Origin: Cyclaneusma minus
Taxonomy: Eukaryota; Ascomycota; Leotiomycetes; Marthamycetales; Marthamycetaceae
Reading direction: 5' to 3'
DNA: 64,000 nucleotides
NCBI GenBank assembly: GCA_037179335.1
Contig: JAKZHN010000005.1
Span: forward strand, 434,001-498,000
Within the stretch, counting starts at the first letter, position 1; every line of letters begins with the position of its first letter. This document shows positions 10,274-21,789 of the stretch, piece after piece. The translations under genes and the position numbers were made by a program. The notes beneath the pieces were generated by a model. That model was given only the letters and a program-made list of their open reading frames with translations, had not been told where the DNA came from and searched no databases.

Positions 10274-11944
10274 ATGAAGACCGAACTCAAGGAATACGCT
10301 CACCGTCGCCGCAAGGAGTACCCCTACAATGACAACCTAGAAGTCGATGCCCTGGTTGTGGGCGGAGGCTTTGGTGGGTGCTACCTCCTCTACGAACTCC
10401 GCAAGCGTGGCTTCAAGACCGCTATGTACGAAGCCGGAACTGACCTTGGCGGCACCTGGCGCTGGAACTGCTACCCCGGAGCAGGTGTCGACTCCGAGGT
10501 CCCCGAATACCAGCTCTCGATCCCGGAAACCTGGAAGGACTGGACCTGGAAATCCAACTACCCTACCTACTGGGAGCTTCGCGAATACTTCGACCACATC
10601 GCCAAGGTCCTTGATCTCAAGAAGGACTGTGCCTTCGAGAGTGTCGTTGTCGGTGCCCAGTTCGACACCAAGGAAGGCCGCTGGACCATCAAGACTGCTG
10701 ACGGTCGCACCGCCAAGGCGAAGTACTTTGTCGTCGCTGCTGGTTTTGCCGCCAAGCGCTATGTCCCCGAGGGCTGGATGCAAGGCATCGACCAATTCAA
10801 AGGTGTCGTCCACCACTCGTCTTTCTGGCCCCAGGACAAGGAAGTTGATGTGAAGAACAAGAAGTGCGCCATCATTGGTACTGGTGCTACCGGCGTTCAA
10901 GTCACGCAGGCCTGGGGTCCTGTGGCTGGCGAACTCAAGGTCTTCCAGCGAACTCCCAATCTTGCCGTTCCCATGCGCAAGAAGAAGCTCACCGTCGAAG
11001 AGCAACAAACTTCCAAGGCCTTCTACCCTGAGCTCTTCGCATACAGAGAGCATTGCTTCGGTGGCTTCCTCTACACCTTTGCCGAAATTGAGTGCTTCGA
11101 GCACACGCCTGAGGAGCGAGAGGAGTTCTTGGAGAAGCTCTGGCAGCAGGGCGGCTTCAGATTCTGGCTTGGAAACTACAAGGACTACCTCTTCAACCCT
11201 GCAGCCAACAAGGAGGTCTATGACTTCTGGGCCAGGAAAGTCCGCAACCGCATTGGTGACCCCAAGGCCCGCGAAATCTTGGCTCCCCTGGACCCACCTC
11301 ACTACTGGGGTATCAAGCGTCCCTGTCTTGAGTGGGACTACTACGAGCAGTTCAACCGACCCAACGTCGACGTCGTTGACATCAAGAGTAACCCCATTGT
11401 CGGCATCGTCCCCGAAGGCATCAAGCTCAAGGATGGCACTGTCCACGAAGCCGATGTCATCTGCGTCGCCACAGGCTTTGACGTCGTAACCGGCGGCATG
11501 ACCAGCATGGGCATCAAGAACATCCACGGCGAAGCCCTCGAGGACCAGTGGAAGACCGGCGCCTACACCTACCTTGGCACGACCATCAGCGGCTACCCCA
11601 ACATGTTCCATCTCTACGGCCCCCAGGGTCCCACACTCCTCAGCAACGGCCCCACGAGTGTCGAAGTGCAGGGACGCTGGATCGCCGATGCCATCAGCAA
11701 GATGGACAAGAATGGCATCAAGTACATCAATCCGACCGATGCGGCGAGCAAGGCGTGGAAGAAGCGCATCAATGAGCTTTCGGATGCTTCCCTTTTGCCG
11801 ACTACGAAGTCGACTTACATGGGTGGGAGCATGCCTGGCAAGATCTTTGAGCAGGTCAACTACTCGGGTGGATTGGGAGCTTATGGGGCGGAGATCAGGG
11901 CTGCTCTTCCGGAGTTGAAGGGCTTTGAGGTTGTGAAGGGCTGA
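10274..11944 (+). CDS. Flavin-containing monooxygenase, Baeyer-Villiger type
   Basis: A single-exon protein of 556 aa. The FAD-binding GGGFGG lies at residues 30-35, followed by YEAGTDLGGTWRWNCYPGA (52-70), the stretch typical of Baeyer-Villiger monooxygenases. The fingerprint F-x-G-x3-H-x3-W-P is complete at 175-186 (FKGVVHHSSFWP). A second Rossmann motif, GTGATG (202-207), binds NADPH. CVATGFD near 395 is the conserved ATG-type motif. Known members insert oxygen next to a carbonyl (ketone to ester or lactone) using NADPH and O2; the substrate cannot be told. Length is normal for the class. Codon use is strongly C/G-ending, which creates a long antisense frame that is not a gene. No pathway genes adjoin it, so it may serve catabolism or detoxification. 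Confidence 0.88.
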   Translation: MKTELKEYAHRRRKEYPYNDNLEVDALVVGGGFGGCYLLYELRKRGFKTAMYEAGTDLGGTWRWNCYPGAGVDSEVPEYQLSIPETWKDWTWKSNYPTYWELREYFDHIAKVLDLKKDCAFESVVVGAQFDTKEGRWTIKTADGRTAKAKYFVVAAGFAAKRYVPEGWMQGIDQFKGVVHHSSFWPQDKEVDVKNKKCAIIGTGATGVQVTQAWGPVAGELKVFQRTPNLAVPMRKKKLTVEEQQTSKAFYPELFAYREHCFGGFLYTFAEIECFEHTPEEREEFLEKLWQQGGFRFWLGNYKDYLFNPAANKEVYDFWARKVRNRIGDPKAREILAPLDPPHYWGIKRPCLEWDYYEQFNRPNVDVVDIKSNPIVGIVPEGIKLKDGTVHEADVICVATGFDVVTGGMTSMGIKNIHGEALEDQWKTGAYTYLGTTISGYPNMFHLYGPQGPTLLSNGPTSVEVQGRWIADAISKMDKNGIKYINPTDAASKAWKKRINELSDASLLPTTKSTYMGGSMPGKIFEQVNYSGGLGAYGAEIRAALPELKGFEVVKG

Positions 11945-12855
11945 TTTTGTCCCACTACATGTACAATATTGTGAGAGTTGTACTACTTGGCTGGCTGGCT
12001 GGTGAGGGTCGAAGGCTGGGTCTTTACTTTGTATCATCTTTCGTTGCTTGAACTCTTTCTTACGATTTGTGTCTTTCTTTACTAGTAATCTGAACGATTT
12101 TTTATGAAAAGGCTGAGCAGACTTTATACTTCCCGTGTGATGTGACGCATACATCTCTACCAGGTATCTTACATGTTGCCTATCATCGACTGAGTGTCGA
12201 GCATGACTACTGAGCCACTGGCCTTGCACCACCCAAGATCATCCATCAGGACCCGCCCATCAATCAGTGAGCATTGGCGACATCGGCGGCGCCACGCCAA
12301 GCCGCCGGCTCCTGTAGTTCCAAGCAAATGGCTTCAGTCTCTGCAAAGGCCTTATGAGGTTTGCCTTTCCCATGGACTTGAGTGTTTCCGTGATTTGACT
12401 GATATCGAGCAAAATGGTCAGGACAAGAGAACAATCTTTCCTTTCTTTATTCCTCTACTGACAATGCGAAGGTAAGTTTCGCCATCTATGTCTGGGCTCA
12501 GAAGGGGAAGACAAAGGCTAAATTGCAGTAACAATGTAGGTAGACGTCTACTAATAGATCTCTTTGTTGAGAGAAGCCATTGTGAATGGTCCACCAGAAA
12601 CTTCTCACAACCTACAATGTCTTTGTTAGGCCAGCCGTTGCCTGTTTATATGTGAATTAGAGCCAAACCCCAGCGCCTCAGTTGTTTTCTTGACAAATTC
12701 CTTCACCGTCGCTGCATTTCCTAGTTCCTAGCGTCTCTCCTTTATTTTCCTTCAACATAGCCCTGGTGGCATATTCCGTCAACAGTATTTTTTGAATTTT
12801 CACTTATTACCTGTTTTCTTCCCCTTTTCGCCAGCTAATCCATTTCATATCGATA
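11945..12855. other. Intergenic, no gene recognised
   Basis: Contains the monooxygenase 3' end and the leader of the next, decayed gene. The short frame at 12194-12475 has no recognisable content. Confidence 0.5.
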
Positions 12856-14210
12856 ATGGCTGCTGTTCCTAGAAGAAATCCTCGTCGGGGAGCCAACGTG
12901 GCTCCGATAGGGATCCAGAAGATGATGAAGAAACCAACAAATGGCGAAGTCAGACATCTCAGAAACTTGCTCAATTCTAATCCCGCTACATTGGTCGCAC
13001 CCTATGCAAGGGCACCGGCAAGCAGTCTTAGGCCAACTCGCCAAACCACTACTTTACAGCAGCTTACCGAGGTCTGCGATGAAGCGTTTGACATACCGGT
13101 GCCGACGGTAGAGGTTTATCTGGAGCACATTTGCTCCTTCATGAATAGGGCACTGGGACGTAATAACACTGTGGTTCCGGGAGCCCTGCCGCCCGCATAT
13201 ATTACTGCTCCAGTTGCATTCTTGAGGTCATCAGCTAATAACGCCGCGTCTCAACACTTTTCCACTGGCAACGCTCACAACTATCACAATGACGTTCACG
13301 TGTAGTCATTTAATCTGACAGCTGCTGGACTGGATCCCGCCAACTTCATGCAATTGAGAATGTTCATCTGTCCTGTCACAAACCATGGCAATCGCCACAT
13401 GAGCCTGCTCTCGATTTTACCCCAGTATCGGACGATCGAACACGTGGACTCCATGAGGCCCCAACGTGGACGACAAAACCAAGTAGCCAAAAACGTCTTT
13501 TGGAAAGGCCTTCGCCTTCTTGCACATCATCTGAGCCACGCTTTTGATCCGTCGGAATGGAGAATGCGGACTATCCGCGGCCCTTACCAGGTCCCTGGTA
13601 GTCTGGACTGCCAAACTTCACCCTCACGCATGCTCAAGCAATTGCTTTCGGGTACATGGAATCCAAGTGGATGAATGAGGATTCGGTTGTGAGCTTTGCG
13701 CCTAATGGACATCGTAGTCATCCTGTGTGGAACAGAAGACTGCGTATAGCACAAGATTTGAGGCATGCTAAGATGAACCGTGACATGTTCTACTTGTGTC
13801 CACCAGGACAGGCTCATCCACCTGCACGTGAGAAGCCCTACGAGTATGTCCCGCTTTTCCCAAATTACGACACTCAGGATCATCGTCAGGGATGGGAACC
13901 TCTGCCCCAGGAATGGATCTGGACGCCATATCTCGGAATCACTAACCTGCAAAATGTTGCTGCTGGACGCAACTACTCTGGCCCTCGATATCGCGAGCGT
14001 GGAGCACGGCTTTGTCGGTTGACTACTGTAGCTCAGCTGCAAGCTTATTGTCAAGCGCAGGGAGCAGCGATGAGCGGATACCAGGCTTGGTTTCAGCCGG
14101 TACGGAGCGTTGATGCGATTCGAGTAGATATTCGAAGGCAGCAGGAGGCAAACAAAGGGATGGTGCGGGATCCAGTCATGTGGTTCCCCACTACTACAAT
14201 CCCGGCTTGA
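12856..14210 (+). pseudogene. Decayed Ulp1-like (C48 family) cysteine protease
   Basis: Frame 1 opens with MAAVPRRNPRRGANVAP and reads 149 codons to a TAG at 13303-13305. The same frame continues unbroken (FNLTAAGLDPANFMQLRMF), so the TAG is an internal nonsense codon. Downstream come ICPVTNHGNRHMSLLSI and TIEHVDSM. These match the Ulp1-type order of a core strand, a catalytic His (here H-M instead of the usual H-W) and Asp-Ser. Next comes YQVPGSLDC, which fits the Gln and nucleophilic Cys. Immediately after this Cys (about 13611) the expected G-N-F-T-L helix (FTLTHAQAIAFGYMESK) is in another frame, so one nucleotide seems missing. That frame runs to 14210 (IPA, stop). The family cleaves SUMO or similar conjugates. 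Two lesions, one next to the catalytic Cys, suggest it is dead. The family call is by motif order only. Confidence 0.5.
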
Positions 14211-14855
14211 AGTTCTTGGGAAATGCGGGTGATGAGCGTTGGTATAGTTTTTGGAGTATCACGGGGATGGGATCCCGGGGGAGAAAGTTGTGGCTGGCAG
14301 GTTCAGATGAAAAGCTAGGATATTCATGATACCCATTATTAATTGATTATAAATTCACCAACAGATGCACGTGTTATGAGAAAGATATAATTGTCGAAAA
14401 TCATAGTGTTTTTATGGCAAATGGCACAAATGGATGGTATCGCATGCGAGTAATCAACGAAGATATCTAGAGTATGGCATCGCGGTCAATTGCCGTTATT
14501 CAAAATCAACTGGAATTCCGAGGGACGAGTGATTAGGGCAGTATTCCAATTGGCCCACTTGGTGTAGCTTGTCCTGAATTTCGAAACTTCGGTTGGGTCG
14601 GGATTTAGCTCGCAGCACGCTCCTGATTCATCAGCGCACCCTACCGACTAGGAAAATAGTAGCGATTTTCCGGCGGAAGCCTCGCTAAGATTTCAATAAA
14701 TAAGTACAACCTCTCAAACTATGTCCTTCTTCACACCGGCTTCCATATCGTCATGACTCTGCGTACCTACTCCTAGGCTTGACCACTTCATTTTCAGCGG
14801 CTTTGGCAGCACTTCTCAGCAATTACTCTTCCCTGTCTACCAGAACATCGACAAT
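14211..14855. other. Intergenic, leader of the first J-domain gene
   Basis: AT-richer spacer with no gene recognised. It presumably holds the promoter of the J-domain gene at 14856. Confidence 0.5.
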
Positions 14856-15839
14856 ATGTCATCTCGTGATTACAATCAGCAGTTCAAAGACTACTACAGA
14901 GTCTTGGGCGTCTCGAGGGCCTCAAACTCTTCCGCTATCAGGACGCAATACTACAGGCTTGCCAGACAATACCATCCAGACAAAGTTCAGCATGAAAAGC
15001 AAGAGAAAGCCACTATGATGTTTCAGCAGGTACGTAGCTCGTGCGCAGTGCTTACCTAGAAAGTCCCTCGACGAACTAACCACCGCGATTAGATCAACGA
15101 AGCCCACGAAGTCCTGACAGATGTCACAAAGAAGGCACTCTACGACAAGCGATGGGACAGTCACTACCACACCTCGAGAACATACCCTTCTTTAGCCAGC
15201 TCCACCGCTTTTCGGCGCTCCAACGCCTCAACTTCCGCCCCCGTTGGCGCCCAGCGACCACAACCCACCCCAGCCCAGGGCCCACGCCCCCAAACCGCAA
15301 CAGAGATCCTCGCCCAAGTCGTCGAGGAGTACAAAGCCCTCGGTGCCCTCTCTCCCGCACAGAGGGACATTATGTTGCGTTTCCATACCCGCGCTCTCTG
15401 TATTACCCAGCAGCAAGAAGATCGTCAAAACCAACGCACATTATACCGTGCCGCTTATGGCAACTGGCTTGACGAAACCGTCCCATACCCCGAGCTTGGC
15501 AAAACCCTTGTCGAGCTGAAGATAGCTGTCGACAAAGCTTGTGTGGTCAAGGCTAAGTTTGAAGAATTCGTGGAGAAGAAGACGAAGATTTATGGCTTTG
15601 GGAGACCGAGTTTGGCGGAGGATATCGAGAGGTTCCGAAAGCACTTCAAGAGCATGGTTGACGGCATGATGAAACTTATGGGAAAGATGGCGGATCATGG
15701 ACAGTTCTGCTGGATGAGCTCAAAGTTGTGTGAGACGAGAGCAGGATTGGAGATGCAAGTCGTGGCACTAGGTGACAGGGCAGAGCGTTATCTCATGGAC
15801 TTGGAAAACGTAATGGTTGCGGATGGGAAGGGAGAATGA
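14856..15839 (+). CDS. J-domain protein with novel C-terminal domain, array copy 1 (intact)
   Basis: Two exons, 14856-15029 and 15093-15839, with donor GTACGT, branch ctaac and acceptor TAG, phase 0; 306 aa. Residues about 11-75 are a J domain: KDYYRVLGVSRASNSSAI, then YHPDK with the Hsp70-activating HPD at 40-42, then INEAHEVLTD across the splice. There is no Gly/Phe region and no zinc-finger domain, so it is a class C J protein. A Ser/Pro/Gln linker (about 85-125) leads to a helical domain with TATEILAQVVEEY, then NWLDETVPYPEL, then KAKFEEFVEKKTKI. The last block, at 263-295, is FCWMSSKLCETRAGLEM followed by VVALGDRAERYL. That C-terminal domain recurs in every full-length copy of the array, and I do not recognise it from elsewhere. 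Inferred role: cytosolic co-chaperone recruiting Hsp70 to a client bound by the C-terminal domain. Confidence 0.82.
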
Positions 15840-16259
15840 AGGATTAATGAAGATTCTATCTGGGTCCCCAGGACATCAAGGTAACGATACCACAGAAGAA
15901 TTCCGAGAAGTTTCATTATTCTACATCACTCGCATGACTGCTACACCCAATTGCAAGACTTGAGAATGACAAAAACTATTCCACTACTTGCACAAAGGCC
16001 TAACAAAACTTAAGGCTCGTGAGCTTGCCAAACTACTAATGTCCATGCGGTCAGGTCACAAGATCATTCCTGGCTGCTCATCACTCGAGTTTGATCTCGT
16101 TTATCCCCTATCATCTGCTAGATACAATACTAATAGTCCAGGGTCTCCCGATATTACCGGCACTAGGTAGTATCATATGTATTACCGTTTCCATTTCTAA
16201 ACTCATAGTCTCCTCATCTATTGTTTTAGCTCATATATCATCATGGTAGCTGATGCTAA
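15840..16259. other. Spacer between array copies
   Basis: No gene recognised; 3' flank of the intact J-domain gene and 5' flank of a C-terminal remnant. Confidence 0.5.
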
Positions 16260-16367
16260 GTGAGCGAGAGGATTTGTACGACGAGGTGTGATTTGGAGAT
16301 AGGGATCATGGCTTTTGAGGACGGGGTGGAAAGACATATGCTGGACTTGAAGCGGGAGCTGACTTAG
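16260..16367 (+). pseudogene. C-terminal remnant of a J-domain array gene
   Basis: The frame from GTG at 16260 reads VSERICTTRCDLEIGI, then MAFEDGVERHMLDLKRE, ending at TAG 16365-16367. It aligns directly with the last conserved block of the other copies (VSERFCRTRAGLEM). Nothing upstream encodes the J domain or the CCW start of the block, so it is a relic of a further copy. Confidence 0.75.
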
Positions 16368-16720
16368 ATGAAGGAAAGGGGCCTTGGTAACATGTAGGAT
16401 AGATGTGGCTTCCCCAGACCGTGGATGCTGCTCTTTTCGGCACGCAAGAAAATCATGACAAAAACAGGGAAGACCGGGAAGAGATTCATGCGCCGCGGAA
16501 GGGTGAAGCTTCGTGCCGCCCTGGTAGATACTAAAAAAGAACGGCGGCCTTCCGAATTTATTTTCCTTCAGATTCACGACTTCGCGACACCGAAATCCTG
16601 CGCACCCTAAGTTTGGCACAGCGCCCTACGCAGCCACTGCGCCTTGCACAGGCGCTTCCAAACCATCTCCTACCGTGGATCCATCAAAACAAGAGTTTCA
16701 TACTCAGCAAGCACAGCAAA

Positions 16721-16975
16721 ATGCTCCCATTCGTCGACTTCTACCAGGTTCTTGGCCTTGCCAGGACCGCCGACAGCGACGCCATCAAAGCGGCATACAG
16801 GAAGCGGGCATTGCATTGCGGATGGGAAAGGAGAATGAGGGAATTAGGGAGAGTTATCGTAGCTTCTGGTGGGTGAGCGAGAGAATCTGTAGGACGAGGA
16901 GCGATCTGGTGATAGGGGTCCGGGTTTTGAGAATCAGACGGCATGAACAAGTTACAAGAGCATCTGAATCCGAAA
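16721..16975 (+). pseudogene. Mosaic, truncated J-domain array copy
   Basis: ATG at 16721 opens MLPFVDFYQVLGLARTADS and DAIKAAYRKRALH, the first half of a J domain. It then breaks just before the HPD motif and there is no intron. The next bases (ttgcggatgggaaaggagaa) match the extreme 3' coding end of the intact copy at about 15815-15838. After that comes SFWWVSERICRTRSDLVIG in another frame, the conserved C-terminal block again. Three pieces of array genes have therefore been joined, probably by unequal exchange between copies. The main frame stops at 16874-16876. It cannot make a working J domain. Confidence 0.75.
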
Positions 16976-17209
16976 AAACACCATAATGATGACCAGATTT
17001 ACTGCGCTCACGCATCCTCGCTTCAATGACCTTTGATAAATAAATTCCAGCCTTACGGTTTCAGGCTCAAATTTGAAACTTCGTTCCGCACAACTTCCAT
17101 ATCAACGCTTTTCGCAACCCCAGAGCTCACCACGCTTTACACCTATCTGCGCACAACATTTGGAAGCTGTATTGAGCTGCGACTCCTCTTTCTTGTGCCC
17201 ACTGCAAAC

Positions 17210-18317
17210 ATGCCGCCACCTCCAGGAGATCTCAAGGACTACTACAAGGTCCTCGGTATTGCAAGATCCAGCGATGCCGATACAATCAAGACCGCCTACC
17301 GCAAGCTTGCACTCAAGTATCATCCTGACAAGGCAAAGGAGGACCAGCGCGCCGAGGCCACGAGGATATTTCAAAAGGTCAGTGGTACAAGCCAACTGCT
17401 TGCGAAGCTTGCTGACCATCACGGTATCAGATCAGCGATGCAAATGACACCTTGTCAGACGCCCGTCTGAAACGGAAATACGACAAAGAGTGGGATCACA
17501 AATATCGCAGTCGCCAGGCTCCAGCTGCCTCCAGATCTACGGCAAATCCAGCAGGCCGCTCTTCGTTCTTCCAGTCCAGTTCGAACACACTTCGCACCAC
17601 AACGGCTCTGGCTACAACAATTTCAATCACAATTCCTCTGGCTTCCGCCATCATCCATCAAACTCCTCCCGTAAGCCACGTTCAGGTTTTGGGCCAATGC
17701 CACGACCTCAAGGAAAAGGTCTCCCCACGGCTCAAGACATCATCGCCGAGGTGACGAAGGAGTGGGACGCGCAGAGCGTACTCAAGCGCCGCTTTGATCA
17801 GCGCGCCAGACCAATTGTCTAGGACGAAGAAGCATTTGCCGCTCAGCGCGATCCATTCCGTCGTAGGAATGGGAACTGGCTCGAGGAAAAAGCACCCCAT
17901 GCTTCAGAACTCACCAACTATTTTGTTGACCTACAAAAGGCTCTGGGAAGGGGATACGATGTGAAGAAGAAGTTCGAAGAGATCGTAACCAAGAAGACAG
18001 CAGTGCAAGGATGGGGACAGTTAGAGGGAGACATCGGAAAGTTCAGTGTGCATGTTCAAGGCTTGCTAGCGGGCATGAAGGTGGTAATTGGGAACATATC
18101 GGATCATGGGGCTTGCTGCTGGGTCAACGAAAGGCTGTGCAGGGTTAGGGCTGCGCTGGAAATGGCGGTGTTGGCTTTCGAAAACCGCATTGAGCGATCT
18201 CTTCTGGAGCTGGAGGAAAAGATTGCAACGGAGCTGAAGAGGGGAGCCGAGGACAAGAAGATGGATATTGAGCATGGCGATGGTATCAGAAAGACCGGAG
18301 AAGAGCGAGATGTATAG
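17210..18317 (+). pseudogene. J-domain array copy with frameshift and in-frame TAG
   Basis: Exon 1 (17210-17377) encodes an intact J domain: [20 protein letters not shown], then YHPDK. The intron 17378-17430 sits at the same place and phase as in the intact copies. Exon 2 starts [20 protein letters not shown]. In the Ser/Asn-rich linker the frame must change once: the spliced frame stops at 17752-17754, whereas PTAQDIIAEVTKEWD lies in another. That frame meets TAG at 17820-17822, where a Gln or Glu codon is expected (PIV-stop-DEEAF). It then runs open to 18317 through NWLEEKAPHASEL, KKKFEEIVTKKTAV, and DHGACCWVNERLC with RAALEMAVLAFENRIER. One indel and one nonsense codon, with most of the coding sense preserved, indicate recent decay. 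The left end of the retroelement block is only 54 bp downstream. Confidence 0.78.
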
Positions 18318-18366
18318 TCTCGGAACGAAATTCTAATTTCTAGATCCTAATTTATGAATAAATACA

Positions 18367-18371
18367 CAACC
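18367..18371. repeat. Target-site duplication of the outer retroelement, left
   Basis: CAACC directly abuts the left LTR (TATTAA..., originally TGTTAA). The same CAACC abuts the right LTR at 29755-29759. Confidence 0.8.
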
Positions 18372-18573
18372 TATTAAAACCTAGATGGGCATTACCAATA
18401 GGTTCAAGCAGGGGCAGGGAATAGCTGTATTGATTGCAGTAAGGAGGAGAGAGAGAAGCTCTCTTCTCCATTATAAAGCTATTTAGATTTTCTGGCGCTA
18501 GCGCTGGCTGCGGGGCATCGACCACCGCTAGCTGCCTAAGGCATTAAAGGGCAGATATTATTTTGTTTTAACA
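18372..18573 (-). repeat. Outer element LTR, left copy (3' LTR)
   Basis: 202 bp. Contains the GC-rich core ggcgctagcgctggctgcgg shared with the right LTR. Terminal bases read TATTAAAAC...GTTTTAACA. Its C-to-T changes relative to the right copy are concentrated in the half next to the internal region. Confidence 0.85.
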
Positions 18574-18584
18574 CTTTCCCTTAA
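18574..18584 (-). other. Polypurine tract of the outer element
   Basis: On the minus strand TTAAGGGAAAG immediately precedes the TGTTAA start of the 3' LTR, the expected plus-strand priming site. The right LTR lacks it on its outer side, which confirms the element's orientation. Confidence 0.7.
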
Positions 18585-18589
18585 AATCT

Positions 18590-19087
18590 GTTTCTAATTT
18601 TTCAAAATTCTAACCTCCTAATTCCTTTATTTTGTTATTTTTTAAATTTAACCTTTAATAGCGGCTTAATTATGCCATTAGCAATTATATTATTTATAGG
18701 GATAAAATCGATATTTACCCTTTTTATTTTTTAAAAATTTTAAATATAGTGGTAATTAATATTAATATGCTTTAATTTTTATGCAATTAAGGATTTTTAA
18801 TTAAGGTAATTGTATTTTAATTGTTTTTTAATATTTTAATATATTTTGGATTTTTTTCAGTATATTAAAGGTAATTTAAATTTTTAAATACTTGGCCAAT
18901 TTATTAGCCTTGCTTAGCGTAGGTTGCTAATTTTATATATTTTGCTTTACAAATTAATATAGCCATTAACTGTTATTTTTTGCTAAACTATAATAGCGGT
19001 CTATCATAAAATATAACAATATTTTTAAAAACGCTTATTTGATTTATTTTATTTATTGGCCTAATTTGCATTTAAATAAATTATTAC
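18590..19087 (-). pseudogene. copia RNase H C-terminal remnant (outer element)
   Basis: Minus-strand reading gives KAKYIKLATYAKQG, IGQVFKNLNY, NPKYIKILKNN and LIKNP, matching the copia RNase H series (EAEYxALATxAKQG, DNQGAIALxKNP), then an ADGLTKPL-like stretch (LLMA-LSRY). Stops replace Gln and Trp codons, as expected from RIP. The frame ends abruptly at the nested LTR at 19088. Confidence 0.75.
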
Positions 19088-19264
19088 TATTGCGACCTCT
19101 TTTACGAGTGGTAGCTCAAGGGTGCCTCAGGCACCGGTCTTGGCGCATGGATATAGCTTTATCTTTATACCCACCGCCGGACCTTGACTTTATACAATTA
19201 ATTACATTATTACCACCACTATTACCTATTATTATATATGCATTATAAATCCCCAATAACCACA
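19088..19264 (+). repeat. Nested element 5' LTR, 177 bp
   Basis: Shares tacgagtggtagct, cggtcttggcgc and accggac/gccggac blocks with 25516-25692. The differences are nearly all transitions. Confidence 0.85.
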
Positions 19265-21789
19265 ATATTAATTAATATTTTCCGCTGAAAAACACAAATC
19301 GGCAAGGGTAATTTAAAAAAATAAATGGCCAAACTATTGCTTTTAAAGCATTAAACGATTTAATATTTTATGCTATATTTTTCCCTCGAAAATTAAAAAC
19401 CTTATTATCGCTTTTAAAGCATTAAATGGTAAGCTTTATTTAAAAGTTAAAAAATAAAAAAAGTACAAAAATCCGAAAAAAATATATATTCGAAATCCTG
19501 TTTTAGGACTAGGATATTTTCTTTATTTCAGATTTTAAAGTTTTTTATATTCTATTATATATACCAAGCTTTTTAGCAATGCCCCAGTATTTTTAGCATG
19601 CTATAAAAATTGCGGAAACCCTAAAAATTAATCTCACTCTTATATTAATAGCTAATTATTAAACGCCAAGCCTATATAGAAAAATCGTTTGCAAATTCAT
19701 TATTTTTAAACGGTTTACTCCTTATTTAAAAAATACCCTTATTACCCTTAAATTAAGCACCGAATTTAATGCCAATTTTCCCACCCTTTTTTTACCCTTT
19801 TTAAAACCTTTAATTTATATTAGAAAGCTATAGTTAAAATAAATTTCCTGGCGTATTTTCTATTAACCCCGATTTTTTGGCCCGCAAATCTAAGGCAAAG
19901 CGGATTGCTCCAATCAAAAATCCAAAAATTAGCAGATTTTTTTTCAAAATTGCCGCCGTAAAGCTCGTTATCGCCATTTTTAAGGCCTCCAAAGCCGAAA
20001 ATTCTTTGCGTTCCGAAAACTCCTTTTTTTAATTCGAAAATCTTAAAAAAAAGAATTTAAAGCCAATATAATTGCTAAAAATAAAGCTAATCCCTTGCAT
20101 ATTTATATAAATAGGTATAATAATAGTGTTTTAAATACTATTTTATATAGCAATTAAATTAAGAAAAAAATCAATGCATTTATTTTATACCGGATATAAT
20201 TTATAAATTATAAAAGCTATATTAATAAAGCCCTATTTAAAAATTTAAAAATTATAGCTTTAATAAAGAAAAAGCCAATGCTTTAAATAAGGCAAACTCT
20301 ATTTTTTTTTAATAAAAATAAAATCTATATTAGCAAATTTAAAGTTATTTATAAAAATTTTGCAAATTTGCAAAAATAAAAAACCCTTTTAATATAGCCT
20401 AATTTTAAGCTTTTATATATAAAAAATTAAATAAGCTTTAAATTTATCAAATTTGCAAACACAATTTCGAAAGCTAATATATTAAGCCTAGATCCAAATA
20501 TTATTTCCAAAGCTTGGTTTAAAATAATTGCCTTTTATTAATGCCAATAATATTGCTTAATAAGGATTTATTTTATTAAAGTTTAATGCATTATTTAATA
20601 AGAAAGAATTTATAGCAATTGCCAATATTACAAAAATCTATAATTTAAATAATTTTAAATTCGGTATTAAATTTTATAATATCCTAAATACCAAAATTGT
20701 TATTTTTAAAACTATTTGCAAAAGAATAGGCCTTTAAAAAACCCGTTATTATAATGCTTGTTTTATTGTATTAAAAATAAAGATTTTTTTTAATATTAAA
20801 TTAATTGATTTAGCCGGTTTATTTAATATTTTTATTACCAAGCTATATAAAGAAATTTAAATTAATATTATTTATTAAAAGCTAGTTAATATATAGCATT
20901 TGTTTTTTCTTTTTAAATATTATTAATAATTTAAATAATTTTAAAAAAATCAAGCTTTAATATTTGGAAATTCTTATTTTTAAAATTGTTTAAATCAATT
21001 AAAATTTATTTGCCAATTATTAAAATAATATTATTAAGTATAATAAAATCCTTTATATTTATATACTAATTTCGAAATATAAAATAGCATATGGAAAATA
21101 AGCTATAAATTTTAAAAAAGCTTGCGCTAATTTTTAATTTTTTATTAAAGCTTGTATAAAAATTAAAAAAGCAGCCTAATATAATATATTTATAAATAAT
21201 GCTTTTATTTATAATTGAAAATTATTTCGATATAATAATTTCTGATCCTTTTTCTTTTTAAGCCAATTTTTTTTTAAAATAAAATATTAATTTAAATAGA
21301 AAATGCTTTAAATATAATATTTTCGGCTATTAAATTTGCATATATATTAGTAAAAAGTAAAAAAACACATTGGCGCATTTAAAAAATATAGCTAAGCAAA
21401 TTAGCAAGCTATATAATAAAGCCGTTTATATTGCATTTTTAATTAGCTATAAAAGAAATTTTAAAAATAATGCTAAAATTGCTTTTAATATTAATAAAAT
21501 AGCAGCTATACTAGCCTTTTTTAATTATAATAATAGTATATTAGCTATTAAAAACTTTAAAATCAAAATAAAATAGTTTAAAAATAAATCATATAATTAT
21601 TTTAAGCGGTAAAATTATTAATAGTCCTAAATGTTTTATTATATTTAGCAATTATACCGCTTCCTATATATTTAATTTCCAGAATTTCCGAAGTCTAGCC
21701 GAAATATTTATTTTTTAAAATTATTATATATTTTAAATATTTTAGGGCATTATATTAAATAATAATATCGCTAATATTTTTATTAATGG

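Noticed and set aside
10337..12232. A 631-codon open frame antisense to the monooxygenase
   Set aside because: It mirrors the strong third-position C/G bias of the sense gene, has no domain, and the sense frame carries all Baeyer-Villiger motifs.
10274..14210. A secondary-metabolite cluster around the monooxygenase
   Set aside because: No synthase, transporter, regulator or other tailoring enzyme is visible nearby; one oxidase alone does not make a cluster.
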